DNA of 64,000 bases from positions 62,001 through 126,000 of the forward strand of contig JOAA01000002.1 in NCBI GenBank assembly GCA_000720375.1. The letters run 5' to 3'. The DNA comes from Rhodococcus rhodnii. GTDB taxonomy: Bacteria; Actinomycetota; Actinomycetes; Mycobacteriales; Pseudonocardiaceae. This document shows positions 15,678 through 24,897 of the stretch, piece by piece. The position numbers and the translations under genes were made by a program. The notes under the pieces are model-generated. The model did not search any database. It saw nothing but the letters and a program-made list of their open reading frames with translations, and had not been told where the DNA came from. Positions within the stretch are counted from its first letter, which is position 1, and each line of letters starts with the position of its first letter.

Positions 15678-17201
15678 ATGGCTGACGACCTGGCCGTTGA
15701 GCTGGAGGGGATCACCAAACGATTCCCCGGGGTGGTCGCCAACAGCGATATCCACCTCAAAGTACGCACCGGTGAGGTGCACGCGGTCTGCGGCGAGAAC
15801 GGCGCGGGCAAGTCCACGCTGATGAAGATCCTGTACGGGATGCTGCAGCCGGACGAGGGCACCATCAGGGTGAACGGCGAGCCGGTGCGGTTCAAGAACC
15901 CGTCGGACGCCATCAAGGTCGGCGTCGGCATGGTGCACCAGCACTTCATGCTCGCCGACAACCTGAGCGTGCTCGAGAACATCGTGCTCGGCGCGGAAGG
16001 CCTGCACGGCATCGGCGCGAAGGCCCGCAGGAAGGTCGCCGAGCTGGCCAAGAGAACCGGCCTGACCGCCGACTTGGACATCGCGCTGGAGTACCTCGGT
16101 GTCGCGGACCGCCAGCGGGTGGAGATCGTCAAGGTGCTCTACCGCGGCGCGAAGATCGTCATCCTGGACGAGCCGACGGCCGTACTCGTGCCGCAGGAGG
16201 TCGACGACCTTTTCGAGACCGTGCGGCAGATGCGCGACGACGGGTTCACGTTCATCTTCATCTCGCACAAGCTCGACGAGGTGCGGGCGATCGCCGACTC
16301 GATCACGGTGATCCGGCGCGGCACCACGGTCGGCACCGCGGACCCGAAGACGACCAGCTCACGGCAGCTGGCCGAGATGATGGTCGGCAGCGAGCTGCCC
16401 AGCCCGGAGACCCGCGAGTCGACCGTCACGGACAAGGCCGTGCTGGCGGTTTCCGGTCTGCAGCTGTCCGAACCCGGTTCGGCGCGTGCCATTCTCGACA
16501 ACATCGACCTGGTCGTGCACTCCGGTGAGGTGCTCGGCATCGCCGGTGTCGAGGGCAACGGGCAGACCGAACTGGTCGAGACGATCATGGGCATGCGCAA
16601 GGGCACCGCGGGCACGATCAGCCTGAACGGCAAGGATCTCACCAAGGTGGGCACGCTGGCCCGCCGCGAAGCCGGAATCGGCTACATCGCCGAGGACCGC
16701 ACCCGGCACGGCCTGCTGCTGACCCAACCGTTGTGGGCCAACCGGATGCTCGGCTACCAGACCCGTGAGCCCGTCTCCAAAGGACAGTGGCTCGACATCG
16801 CAGGCGCCAAAAAGGACACCCAGCGCATCGTCGAGCAGTACGACGTTCGCACGCCGGGCATCGATGTCGCCGCGGCCGCGCTTTCCGGTGGCAATCAACA
16901 GAAACTGGTCGTCGGCCGGGAGCTGTCGGGTGATCCGAAGCTGCTCATCGCCTCGCACCCGACGCGTGGTGTGGACGTCGGCGCACAGGCGCTGATCTGG
17001 GAGCACATCCGCCAGGCCCGTGCCGCGGGCCTCGCCGTGCTGCTGATCTCCGCGGACCTCGACGAGCTGATCGGCCTGTCCGACCGGATCGTGGTGATGT
17101 TGCGCGGCCGTCTGGTGTCCGAAGAGGACCCGGCGACAGTCACGGCGGAGGACCTGGGCTGTGCGATGACCGGCTCCGCGCCAAAGGAGGCCACCAAGTG
17201 A
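15678..17201 (+). CDS. Nucleoside ABC importer ATPase with two nucleotide-binding domains
   Basis: 507 residues from ATG 15678 (ribosome site GGGAGG); an open frame back to 15612 runs into the hairpin and is rejected. Domain 1 (about 1-240) has Walker A GENGAGKST and Walker B IVILDEPT, but its signature region reads YLGVADRQ rather than LSxGxQ. Domain 2 (about 265-500) has a good signature LSGGNQQK, but a degenerate Walker A (GVEGNGQTE) and Walker B (LLIASHPTRGVD). Such asymmetry is familiar in sugar/nucleoside ABC ATPases, where one composite site does the work. Its stop overlaps the next start (GTGA). Confidence 0.92.
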   Translation: MADDLAVELEGITKRFPGVVANSDIHLKVRTGEVHAVCGENGAGKSTLMKILYGMLQPDEGTIRVNGEPVRFKNPSDAIKVGVGMVHQHFMLADNLSVLENIVLGAEGLHGIGAKARRKVAELAKRTGLTADLDIALEYLGVADRQRVEIVKVLYRGAKIVILDEPTAVLVPQEVDDLFETVRQMRDDGFTFIFISHKLDEVRAIADSITVIRRGTTVGTADPKTTSSRQLAEMMVGSELPSPETRESTVTDKAVLAVSGLQLSEPGSARAILDNIDLVVHSGEVLGIAGVEGNGQTELVETIMGMRKGTAGTISLNGKDLTKVGTLARREAGIGYIAEDRTRHGLLLTQPLWANRMLGYQTREPVSKGQWLDIAGAKKDTQRIVEQYDVRTPGIDVAAAALSGGNQQKLVVGRELSGDPKLLIASHPTRGVDVGAQALIWEHIRQARAAGLAVLLISADLDELIGLSDRIVVMLRGRLVSEEDPATVTAEDLGCAMTGSAPKEATK

Positions 17202-18292
17202 GGACAACGCTCCGCGGCAAACTGTTGCCGCCTGTGTTGGCCATCGTGTTCTCGGTGCTGCTGTGCACGGTCGCACTGCTGATCTCGGGCGACAATCCGC
17301 TTGACGCGTTCGGCGCGATGATCGGCCAGCTGTTCCGTGGCACGACCGCGGTCGACACGCTCAACAGCGGTGCGGTCTACTACCTCGCCGGGCTGGCGGT
17401 CGCGATCGGCTTCCAGATGAACCTGTTCAACATCGGTGTCGAGGGCCAGTACCGATTCGCCGCGGTGGTCGCGGCGATCGTCGGTGGCGCGATCGCGCTG
17501 CCGCCCGGAATCCACACCCTTGTGATCATCATCGTCGCGATCGTGGCTGGTGCGCTCTACGCGCTGATCCCGGCGTTGCTGAAGGTGTACCGAGGCGTGT
17601 CCGAGGTCATCTCGACGATCATGTTGAACGCCATCGCGATCGGCCTGATCGCCTACCTGGTGAGCACGGACGCGTTCGGTGTGCAGGTGGGCAACAACAT
17701 CGCCACCGAGCCGATCCCGGAGTCCGGCTGGATGCCGGGAATCCCGTTCGGCGACAACGGAACCCTGTTCGGGTTCGTGTTCGTCGCCGCGTTGGTCGGC
17801 TACGGCTACTGGGTTCTGCTCAACCGGACCCGGTTCGGCTTCGAGCTCAAGGCAAGCGGTGAGTCGCCGACCGCGGCGACCGCGGGTGGTGTCGACGCCC
17901 GCAAGATGATCCTGACGGCCATGCTGTTGTCCGGCGGTGTCGCCGGCTTGACGGCTCTGCCTGAACTGCTTGGGCGTGACCACGAGTACCTGCAGACTTC
18001 GCCTGCGGGCTACGGGTTCGCCGGTATCGCGGTCGCGCTCCTCGGCCGTAACCACCCAGGCGGTATCGCTTTGGGTGCCGTGCTGTGGGCGTTCCTCGAC
18101 AAGTCCGCGGTGTCGCTGGACAACGTCGGTGTGCCGCAGGAGATCACGACGATCATGCAGGGAGCGATCGTGCTGTCCGTGGTCATCGCGTACGAGATCG
18201 TGCGCCGGGTCGAGCTCGCGGCTGAGCAACGCCGCGTCGGCCGTCAGCTCGGCCGGGATACCAGCGACGTTGCTGCCGGAGGGAGTGTCTGA
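17198..18292 (+). CDS. Nucleoside ABC importer permease 1
   Basis: 364 residues, about nine to ten hydrophobic helices, of the branched-chain amino acid/ribose permease type (BPD_transp_2). Family hallmarks are 'NIGVEGQY' near residue 78 and 'GLTALPELLGRDHEY...FAGIAVALLGRNHP' in the C-terminal half, typical of BMP-linked nucleoside permeases. The GTG start overlaps the ATPase stop by 4 nt, and its stop overlaps the next ATG by 1 nt. Confidence 0.92.
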   Translation: MRTTLRGKLLPPVLAIVFSVLLCTVALLISGDNPLDAFGAMIGQLFRGTTAVDTLNSGAVYYLAGLAVAIGFQMNLFNIGVEGQYRFAAVVAAIVGGAIALPPGIHTLVIIIVAIVAGALYALIPALLKVYRGVSEVISTIMLNAIAIGLIAYLVSTDAFGVQVGNNIATEPIPESGWMPGIPFGDNGTLFGFVFVAALVGYGYWVLLNRTRFGFELKASGESPTAATAGGVDARKMILTAMLLSGGVAGLTALPELLGRDHEYLQTSPAGYGFAGIAVALLGRNHPGGIALGAVLWAFLDKSAVSLDNVGVPQEITTIMQGAIVLSVVIAYEIVRRVELAAEQRRVGRQLGRDTSDVAAGGSV

Positions 18293-19569
18293 TGGCCACC
18301 GGTATCGCGGACAGCCCGGTCGCCGGGCCCGTACACGTCGCCGAACCGCCGAAGCGCCGCAAGCTGCCCGGCTGGCTGATGGGTGTGCTGTGGGCCGTCG
18401 GTGCGATCGCTGTGCTGTCGACGGCTTCGTTCCTGACCGACAACGTGGACCTGACGTCGTCGACCACAACCCAGACCGCTCTGCGGTTGGCGTTGCCAAT
18501 CCTGCTCGCAGCCCTCGGCGGTCTATGGGCCGAGCGCGCGGGCGTCGTGAACATCGGTCTCGAGGGCATGATGATCCTCGGAACCTGGGGCGCGGCTTGG
18601 GGTTCGTACTACGGCGGCGTGTGGGTCGGCCTGCTGGTGGCGATCCTGTTCGGCGCGGTCGGCGGTTTGCTGCACGCGATCGCGACCGTGACGTTCGGCG
18701 TGAACCACATCGTGTCCGGTGTGGCGATCAACCTGCTGGGCCTCGGTGTGACGAAGTACTTGGCGCACTTGGTCTTCCAGCCGCTGTCGGGAAACCCGCG
18801 GCAGTCGCCGGTGGTGCCGAAGTTCGACACGTACTCGGCGACCGGGATCACGAACTGGCTGGCGCAGCTGGAAGCCGAGCAGCGGGTGGGGATCTCGGAC
18901 GTGGCGGGCATCCTGCGTGGGCTGATGACCCAGGTGGCGCCGCTGACGATGATCGCGATCCTGCTGGTGCCGATCAGCTACATCCTGTTGTGGCGCACCA
19001 GGTTCGGTCTGCGGCTGCGGTCGTGCGGGGAGAACCCGGTGGCCGCGGAGTCGTTGGGTGTCAACGTGTACGCCTTCAAGTACACCGCGGTGCTCATCTC
19101 CGGTGGCCTCGCCGGAATGGGCGGTGCGTCGCTGGTGCTGCTGAAGGACGGCGCGGACTACCTGGAGAACCAGACCAACGGCCGCGGTTACATCGGCCTT
19201 GCCGCAATGATCTTCGGCAACTGGCGGCCCGGCGGGTTGCTGGGCGGTTCGGCATTGTTCGGCTACACCGACGGTCTGCAGCTGTCCGGTCGTGGACCCG
19301 CTGTGTTGGCGCTGCTTTACGCGGCGGTGCTGCTGCTCGTGGTCGTGGTCGTCGTGCAACTGTTCCGCCGCAAGTGGTTCGCGGCGGGCGCGGCTGTATT
19401 GGCCGCAGGCCTGTTGTACGCAATCTATTACTCGGTCGATGAATTGCCGCGCGACCTGACGCCGTACGCACCGCACTTCGTGACGCTCATCGTGCTGGCG
19501 GTCGCGTCGCAACGGTTGCGGATGCCACAGGCCGACGGATTCATCTATCGACGAGGGCAGGGTTCGTGA
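18292..19569 (+). CDS. Nucleoside ABC importer permease 2
   Basis: 425 residues, paralogue of the preceding permease, with the N-terminal tail longer and several extra C-terminal helices. 'ERAGVVNIGLEGMM' and 'FGLRLRSCGENPVAAESLGVNVY' are the expected permease motifs. It would pair with permease 1 to form the channel. It starts at TGATG with the upstream stop and ends overlapping the cdd GTG start, so uptake and deamination are translationally linked. Confidence 0.92.
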   Translation: MATGIADSPVAGPVHVAEPPKRRKLPGWLMGVLWAVGAIAVLSTASFLTDNVDLTSSTTTQTALRLALPILLAALGGLWAERAGVVNIGLEGMMILGTWGAAWGSYYGGVWVGLLVAILFGAVGGLLHAIATVTFGVNHIVSGVAINLLGLGVTKYLAHLVFQPLSGNPRQSPVVPKFDTYSATGITNWLAQLEAEQRVGISDVAGILRGLMTQVAPLTMIAILLVPISYILLWRTRFGLRLRSCGENPVAAESLGVNVYAFKYTAVLISGGLAGMGGASLVLLKDGADYLENQTNGRGYIGLAAMIFGNWRPGGLLGGSALFGYTDGLQLSGRGPAVLALLYAAVLLLVVVVVVQLFRRKWFAAGAAVLAAGLLYAIYYSVDELPRDLTPYAPHFVTLIVLAVASQRLRMPQADGFIYRRGQGS

Positions 19570-19955
19570 CCCCAGATTGGGAGACGCTCAGGGCGGCGGC
19601 TGTTTCCGCCGCCGCCCAGGCATATTGCCCGTACTCCGGTCTGCGGGTAGGCGCGGCGGCGCTGGTGTCTGACGGCCGCATGGTGACCGGCTGCAACGTC
19701 GAAAACGCCTCGTACGGCCTGGGTTTGTGCGCGGAGTGCACGATGGCCGGGCAGTTGCGGATGACCGGCGGCGGACGGTTCGTGGCGGTGGCATGCCGCA
19801 GCGGCACAGGAGAATTGCTGATGCCGTGCGGCCGTTGCCGCCAGATCATCTATGAATTCGGCGGCCCGGACTGCCTTCTGGACACACCACGCGGGATTCT
19901 GCCGATGAGCGAAGTACTCCCGGACGCATTCGGCCCGGAACACCTGCCCGCCTAA
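19566..19955 (+). CDS. cdd: Cytidine deaminase
   Basis: 129 residues, normal length for the small tetrameric form. The catalytic zinc site is C-A-E (LCAECTM) and P-C-G-R-C. 'CPYSGLRVGAAAL' and 'GCNVENASYG' form the substrate pocket. It converts cytidine and deoxycytidine to uridine and deoxyuridine. The GTG start overlaps the permease stop. Its stop overlaps by 4 nt the end of the convergent gene downstream. Confidence 0.95.
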   Translation: MTPDWETLRAAAVSAAAQAYCPYSGLRVGAAALVSDGRMVTGCNVENASYGLGLCAECTMAGQLRMTGGGRFVAVACRSGTGELLMPCGRCRQIIYEFGGPDCLLDTPRGILPMSEVLPDAFGPEHLPA

Positions 19956-20449
19956 CTCGGCACCGCCCGCGGCGGACACGGTTGCTCGGTGCATACCTCT
20001 GGTGCGTCGACGTAGTTCACGCCTGACCAGTAGACCGGGAATGAGCTGACGACTCGTCCGTCATAGGTTTTGCGGACCCCGAAACCGGCGGTGTAGGTGG
20101 TGCCGTCGTCGCGTTCGCCGATGAGATTCAACATCACGGGCGGGAATCCTTCGTCGCCGTACTTCACCCCCACGATGCGCGGTGGCTTCGGCCCAGGCCG
20201 CCAGCCAATGCTCGCATTCCAGTCCACATCCCGTTCACAGGACGGCGGATACTCGGCGACCTCCCGGCAGAAATCCCCGAACCGCTTGTTCTCAGCCAAA
20301 TGGACCGCCCTGTTGAACAGGGCCTCCGCCTCAGCGAGTTCGACCGTGGGCTCGGGTCTCGGCTGCATCGCATCGAGCTCGAGCGCGGTCATAACCACCG
20401 CGGACACGGCGATGCCGGTCAGTCCCACCCATAGAACGCGGTTAGCCAT
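19952..20449 (-). CDS. Hypothetical membrane-anchored exported protein, partner of the NACHT gene
   Basis: 165 residues. One N-terminal hydrophobic anchor (about 5-22), then an outer domain with a helical start (ELAEAEALFNRAVHLAENKRF) and a beta-rich C-terminal half with the Cys residues FCREV, SCERD and VCTEQPC, probably disulfide-bonded. No family was recognised. It starts 29 nt after the NACHT NTPase stop on the same strand, so the two are likely one operon. The only other gene it touches is the convergent cdd. Confidence 0.6.
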   Translation of the reverse strand: MANRVLWVGLTGIAVSAVVMTALELDAMQPRPEPTVELAEAEALFNRAVHLAENKRFGDFCREVAEYPPSCERDVDWNASIGWRPGPKPPRIVGVKYGDEGFPPVMLNLIGERDDGTTYTAGFGVRKTYDGRVVSSFPVYWSGVNYVDAPEVCTEQPCPPRAVPS

Positions 20450-20478
20450 CAGACCCCACCCCCGAGGGGAGGGTACCG

Positions 20479-23400
20479 CTAGCCAGCGAGAATGGAAGTC
20501 CGTCCGCTCGTCCGCATGTTCTCAGCATCCCAACAGCGCCGGAACACGTTGTCGTTCCTCAAGTCCCATCGATTCGCCACCAATCCGACCAACCCGGCGG
20601 CCACCAGCAGTCCAGCGAGGCCGGCGAGAATCGGCACGGTCAGCCAATGAATGAGGGTCGCGACAGCGAACACCGCTGTCACACCAGCCGCCGCGACCCC
20701 GACGATGACTGCACTCAGGAACAAGGGGTAGGGCGCATGCGCGATGAGCTCGGCGGCAACCGTCACCAACACCAGAGCAATTCCGGCGAACAGTGCCTCG
20801 CTGAGCCATACCGGTCCGAAGGGGAGTGTGCCGGTGAGGGTCAGTACGGCACGCAGAACACCCACAACGATGAGGCCGATGGCGAACGCCCCCACTGTGA
20901 TGCCGGAGAACATCCAGAGCCAAAAGGAGTCCCGCCGCTCCGCCCGGACGGTCGACCAGTCACTGAAGCGAACTTCTGGCCGCAGTGGATAGCGGTCGAA
21001 CCGGCTGCTGATCATCGTGGCGGTGACCATTGCTCTGACCGGCCACCTGAGCATCTTGAGCATGCGCTCCAGCCTCGGCGGCGGGACGGTCGCCGAGACG
21101 ACCAGCGACTGGAGTCGGCCCGCCTCGGGAGACGGGTCCGTCGCAGCGGCGATGAGAGCCGATTCGATATCGGCGCCGACCACAGTGAGTCCCCGCCTTG
21201 ACGGAACCTGATTGAGCACTACGCCGATCTCGCGCTCCTTTTCCCGAGGGAGGTCGACTTTCTTGAACTCGTGATCGCACCAGAGGATGGCGAGTGGAAT
21301 GCCGATTCGTGAGTCGATTCCGTCCAGCTCGGGTGGAACGTCGTCGTGGTCGGACTCATACAGCAGGTACGCGATTCGTCCGGCGATTCTGACCAACGGG
21401 TCGTCCTTGCCGTTCGCGAACGGCTTCCACACCCACTCCATGACGGGCCCGGCACCGACCCACGTGTCGGCACGAAGAATCTCCTCGACGTCCGGATTGC
21501 GGATCAGTCCGGCAAGACACCACGCCGCTCGCTTCGCGACCGGCGCGTCGGGTGTCCACAGCAGACTGCTCAGTGCCTTGGCGGCCGATGGCGTCCCGAC
21601 CACGCCCAGGTCGTCGACTGCCCAGCCGTGGCCGTTGGAAGCATGCTCGGTCAGCACGGGCAGTGCGAGTTCACCCATGTCTCGCAACGCTGTTCGGGCG
21701 TCCGCGTCCCGTATTGCCAGCTTGGCCAGCGTTTCGGCCGCTTCGAGACGACCGGATGCCGAGAGTGCCTGCATCGCAAACGTCTTGGCGGGATTGTCGG
21801 CGATGTGGGCGGTGTCGATGTTGGCAGCGTCACTGAGAAGTTCCAGTACCTGACGGCCACGTGGCCGGCTGTCGGCGGCGACTGCGCCGAACGCGGTGGT
21901 GATCGCCGCGCGGTCCGGCCCTGGCTGGTCTAGTTCGGCGCGGAAGAACCGGATGACTTCGTCGGCGAAGTCGCTGGCGATTCGTCGGGCCTCGGCAAGG
22001 CATTCCAGCGCGAGGATCTTGTGATGGGCCTGGGGCGAAGAGAAGATCGCTGTGACCACTCTTGTGCAGTCGCGCGAAGTGGACCCGCACCACAGCTTCA
22101 CTGTCTCCCGCCACGCGAGCGGGTCCGCCATGTAGCTGTCCAGCAACCGGTCCGGGTCATCCGCCAGTTCCACGGCCGCCAGGTACTCCTGCAGCGTGGT
22201 GTGCCCGAACTGGTACTGGGAACGGCGTTTGTCGAGCGGGAACAACAACTGGCTGCGGTCAACGATCTCGGTGAGCAGCGGTTTGATCTGATCGCGGTCG
22301 AGGTTGAGATCGGGCAGCATCTCCAGGGTGAGCGCGCGCAGCCTGGCGTCGGTGATCGTGCGCCGGTCAGCATCGTCCCCGCCAGTGGATTCCTGCATGG
22401 TCAGCGCGGCGCGTTGCAGCACGGCCAGCTTCTCGCCGACGTCGAAGACCTCGATCGGCCCGGCTCTGTCCAGATCGGCGTCCCGCCTGAGCAGGTGAGT
22501 GATGGCCTGCTCATAGAAGGCGGATCGGGAAGTCGGCAGCGCGCGTTTGGCTTTGCTGAAGACCTTGCCGTGCAGATACGCGATCATGGTCAGCAGCAGC
22601 GGGCTGCGCGCGAGCCCCATCAGCGCCGGGTTGTTCTGCAGGGCCTCGAAGATCTCGGCGACCGCCGTCTTGTCCTTGATGTCCTTGGAGTTGCCGAGGA
22701 ACTGCAGGATGGCCGCGTCGTCGAACTTGGCGACCGAGACCTTGTGCTGGAACTGGGTATCGAGTTGACCTTGGTACACCACGTCCCGGCACGTCACGAT
22801 CATCTGGCAGTCGCGGTACTGCCGCGCGAAGTCCAGCAGTGCACGCACGACGCGGTTGTGGTCGTCTCTTCCGACTTCGTCGAGTCCGTCGAACAGCAGC
22901 GACAACCGTCCGTGGGTCAAGGCTTTCTCGGCCAGTGCGCGGTCGCGGTCGGGCCGGCGTCTCCGGTTGGGCAGGCATCGGCCGATCTCCGCCGCCACCA
23001 GATCCAGCAACTGCTCGTCCGACGCGTTGCAGCGGTGCAGTTCGACCAGGACTGGCACCCGTCTGGTCCGCTTTCGCGCCCACGTCAGCATGGCGTTCTT
23101 GAGCAGCATCGACTTTCCGGCGCCCGCCGGACCGACAACCACCGACCTCGGTTCGGCGCGGATGCTCTCGTAGAGATCCTTGCGTTCGCCGTGCTGTTCG
23201 GACTGCAGCGGGACGTAGACCTTGGTGATGTCCGCGATCGCTTCGTCGGCGAAGCCCGCGCGGTGCATCCGGAAGTCCGCGGTGATCGACTTTTGGTAGC
23301 GAGCGACCTGCAGCCTGGTGAACCGGGCCGACCTCGGCCGGCTGGCGAATCGCTTGATCCGCTCGGCCAGGTACAGCTTCACGACCCACAGCAGGATCGC

Positions 23401-23508
23401 GGCGACCAGCACGCCGATCCCCAGCGGCGCCAGCCAGCTCCAGATGGCTCCCATGTCGCCACGATCGGCGACTAACGCGTGCCTGTTATCGGCGTATCGC
23501 ACATTCAC
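20479..23508 (-). CDS. Membrane-anchored NACHT-type STAND NTPase
   Basis: 1009 residues. N-terminal membrane helix (about 22-46) and basic linker; NACHT NTPase core with Walker A GPAGAGKS (126-133), Walker B LLFDGLDE (204-211) and sensor MIVTCRD (236-242), then a winged-helix-like part ('YQFGHTTLQEYLAA', about 450). A long helical repeat region (about 500-850, HEAT-like) follows, and four to five membrane helices lie at about 875-990. STAND NTPases are signal-triggered switches, and several bacterial NACHT proteins defend against phage. A start at internal ATG 23454 is possible. It lies opposite to and between cdd and deoA, which are usually neighbours. Confidence 0.85.
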   Translation of the reverse strand: MNVRYADNRHALVADRGDMGAIWSWLAPLGIGVLVAAILLWVVKLYLAERIKRFASRPRSARFTRLQVARYQKSITADFRMHRAGFADEAIADITKVYVPLQSEQHGERKDLYESIRAEPRSVVVGPAGAGKSMLLKNAMLTWARKRTRRVPVLVELHRCNASDEQLLDLVAAEIGRCLPNRRRRPDRDRALAEKALTHGRLSLLFDGLDEVGRDDHNRVVRALLDFARQYRDCQMIVTCRDVVYQGQLDTQFQHKVSVAKFDDAAILQFLGNSKDIKDKTAVAEIFEALQNNPALMGLARSPLLLTMIAYLHGKVFSKAKRALPTSRSAFYEQAITHLLRRDADLDRAGPIEVFDVGEKLAVLQRAALTMQESTGGDDADRRTITDARLRALTLEMLPDLNLDRDQIKPLLTEIVDRSQLLFPLDKRRSQYQFGHTTLQEYLAAVELADDPDRLLDSYMADPLAWRETVKLWCGSTSRDCTRVVTAIFSSPQAHHKILALECLAEARRIASDFADEVIRFFRAELDQPGPDRAAITTAFGAVAADSRPRGRQVLELLSDAANIDTAHIADNPAKTFAMQALSASGRLEAAETLAKLAIRDADARTALRDMGELALPVLTEHASNGHGWAVDDLGVVGTPSAAKALSSLLWTPDAPVAKRAAWCLAGLIRNPDVEEILRADTWVGAGPVMEWVWKPFANGKDDPLVRIAGRIAYLLYESDHDDVPPELDGIDSRIGIPLAILWCDHEFKKVDLPREKEREIGVVLNQVPSRRGLTVVGADIESALIAAATDPSPEAGRLQSLVVSATVPPPRLERMLKMLRWPVRAMVTATMISSRFDRYPLRPEVRFSDWSTVRAERRDSFWLWMFSGITVGAFAIGLIVVGVLRAVLTLTGTLPFGPVWLSEALFAGIALVLVTVAAELIAHAPYPLFLSAVIVGVAAAGVTAVFAVATLIHWLTVPILAGLAGLLVAAGLVGLVANRWDLRNDNVFRRCWDAENMRTSGRTSILAG

Positions 23509-23539
23509 CCGTCAGGACCATGCATTTAGGGTGGAACGC

Positions 23540-24817
23540 ATGAGCCGAGAACGACTGTCCGCTGTGGACGTGATCCGAACCAAGCGGGATGGTCACCGCC
23601 TGACCGACGACCAGATCGACTGGGTGGTGGACGCCTATACCCGGGGTGTGGTCGCCGACGAGCAGATGTCCGCGCTGGCCATGGCGATCTTCCTCAACGG
23701 GATGGACACCGCCGAGGCCGCCCGGCTGACCCAGGCGATGATCGACTCGGGTGAGCGGCTCGACCTCGCGGTCGACCGGCCGACCGTGGACAAGCATTCG
23801 ACCGGCGGGGTCGGTGACAAGATCACGCTTCCGTTGGCGCCCTTGGTCGCCGCGTGCGGCGCAGCCGTTCCGCAGCTTTCCGGGCGTGGGCTCGGCCACA
23901 CCGGTGGCACGCTGGACAAGCTGGAATCGATCCCGGGGTGGCGGGCTCAGCTGTCCACCGATGAGATCACCAGGCAGCTTTCCGATGTCGGCGCTGTGGT
24001 CTGCGCGGCGACCGAGGGATTGGCGCCCGCGGACAAGAAGCTTTACGCCCTCCGGGATGTCACGTCGACCGTCGAGTCGATCCCGTTGATCGCGAGTTCG
24101 ATCATGAGCAAGAAGATCGCCGAGGGCGCCGAGGCGCTCGTGCTCGACGTCAAGGTCGGGTCCGGCGCGTTCATGAAGAACCTCGACGACGCGCGTGCGT
24201 TGGCTGAAGCCCTTGTGGGGATTGGCAAGCAGCACGGCCGCAAGGTCACGGCCCTGCTCACCGACATGTCGATCCCGCTCGGCCGTGCGGTCGGTAACTC
24301 CGTTGAGGTTGAGGAGTCCGTGGAAGTTCTCAAGGGCGGTGGGCCGAGCGACATCGTCGAGCTGACCGTCGCTCTCGCCCGGGAAATGCTTGCCTTGGCA
24401 GGGATCGATACAGATCCGGCCGAGGTTCTGGCCGCAGGCCGTGCGTACGAGACCTGGTGCCGCATGATCAGCGCTCAGGGCGGCGATCCGGAGGCCGCGC
24501 TGCCCAAGGCGAAACACGTTCACGTTGTTTCGGCTGAGGAGTCCGGAGTCTTGGCGACGCTCGACGCGTACGCCGTCGGTGTGGCGGCTTGGCGGTTGGG
24601 CGCGGGGCGGGCGCGCAAGGAGGACGCCGTGCAGCACGCTGCTGGCGTCATATGCCACGCGAAGCCCGGCGACCGGGTATCGCAGGGCGATCCGCTTCTC
24701 GAGTTGCGTACGGACACGCCAGACGCCGTTCCGGCCGCACTGGAATCTCTGCGGGGGGCGTACACCATCGGTGAGGCGGCCCCCGAGCAGACCTTGCTCA
24801 TCGACACGGTCCGCTGA
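23540..24817 (+). CDS. deoA: Thymidine phosphorylase / pyrimidine-nucleoside phosphorylase
   Basis: 425 residues. The family signature 'SGRGLGHTGGTLDKLE' and the phosphate-binding 'KHSTGGVGDK' are intact. It cleaves thymidine or deoxyuridine to base and deoxyribose-1-phosphate. ATG 23540 was chosen because the family N-terminus (VDVIRTKRDGHRLTDDQIDW) begins just after it and GGTGGA precedes it; the frame is open upstream but covers the NACHT gene. Only 31 nt separate it from the divergent NACHT start, so the promoters must overlap. The hairpin at 24823 follows at once. Confidence 0.95.
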   Translation: MSRERLSAVDVIRTKRDGHRLTDDQIDWVVDAYTRGVVADEQMSALAMAIFLNGMDTAEAARLTQAMIDSGERLDLAVDRPTVDKHSTGGVGDKITLPLAPLVAACGAAVPQLSGRGLGHTGGTLDKLESIPGWRAQLSTDEITRQLSDVGAVVCAATEGLAPADKKLYALRDVTSTVESIPLIASSIMSKKIAEGAEALVLDVKVGSGAFMKNLDDARALAEALVGIGKQHGRKVTALLTDMSIPLGRAVGNSVEVEESVEVLKGGGPSDIVELTVALAREMLALAGIDTDPAEVLAAGRAYETWCRMISAQGGDPEAALPKAKHVHVVSAEESGVLATLDAYAVGVAAWRLGAGRARKEDAVQHAAGVICHAKPGDRVSQGDPLLELRTDTPDAVPAALESLRGAYTIGEAAPEQTLLIDTVR

Positions 24818-24822
24818 ATACG

Positions 24823-24896
24823 CAGCTCAGCCCTCGTGAGTGGAAATGCCGGTTCTAACCGGCGAAACCACTCACGAGGGCTGAGCTGGGGTTTTG
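24823..24896. terminator. Bidirectional hairpin terminator, second copy of the CTCGTGAGTG palindromic element
   Basis: The 21-bp outer arms 24823-24843 and 24868-24888 are exactly complementary; inside lies a 6-bp inner stem CCGGTT/AACCGG with a CT loop, separated by an internal bulge (AAATG/CGAAA). GGGGTTTTGC follows. It sits between convergent deoA and the coiled-coil gene. It shares CCTCGTGAGTG and CCGGTTCTAACCGG with 15604-15651. Confidence 0.8.
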
Positions 24897-24897
24897 C

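Noticed and set aside
15678..17201. Second nucleotide-binding domain defect of the nucleoside ATPase as a novel feature
   Set aside because: Degenerate Walker motifs in one half are common in this importer group, so it is noted in the annotation only.
19952..23508. NACHT unit as part of a prophage or integrative element
   Set aside because: No integrase, tRNA attachment site, flanking direct repeats or clear base-composition change was seen.
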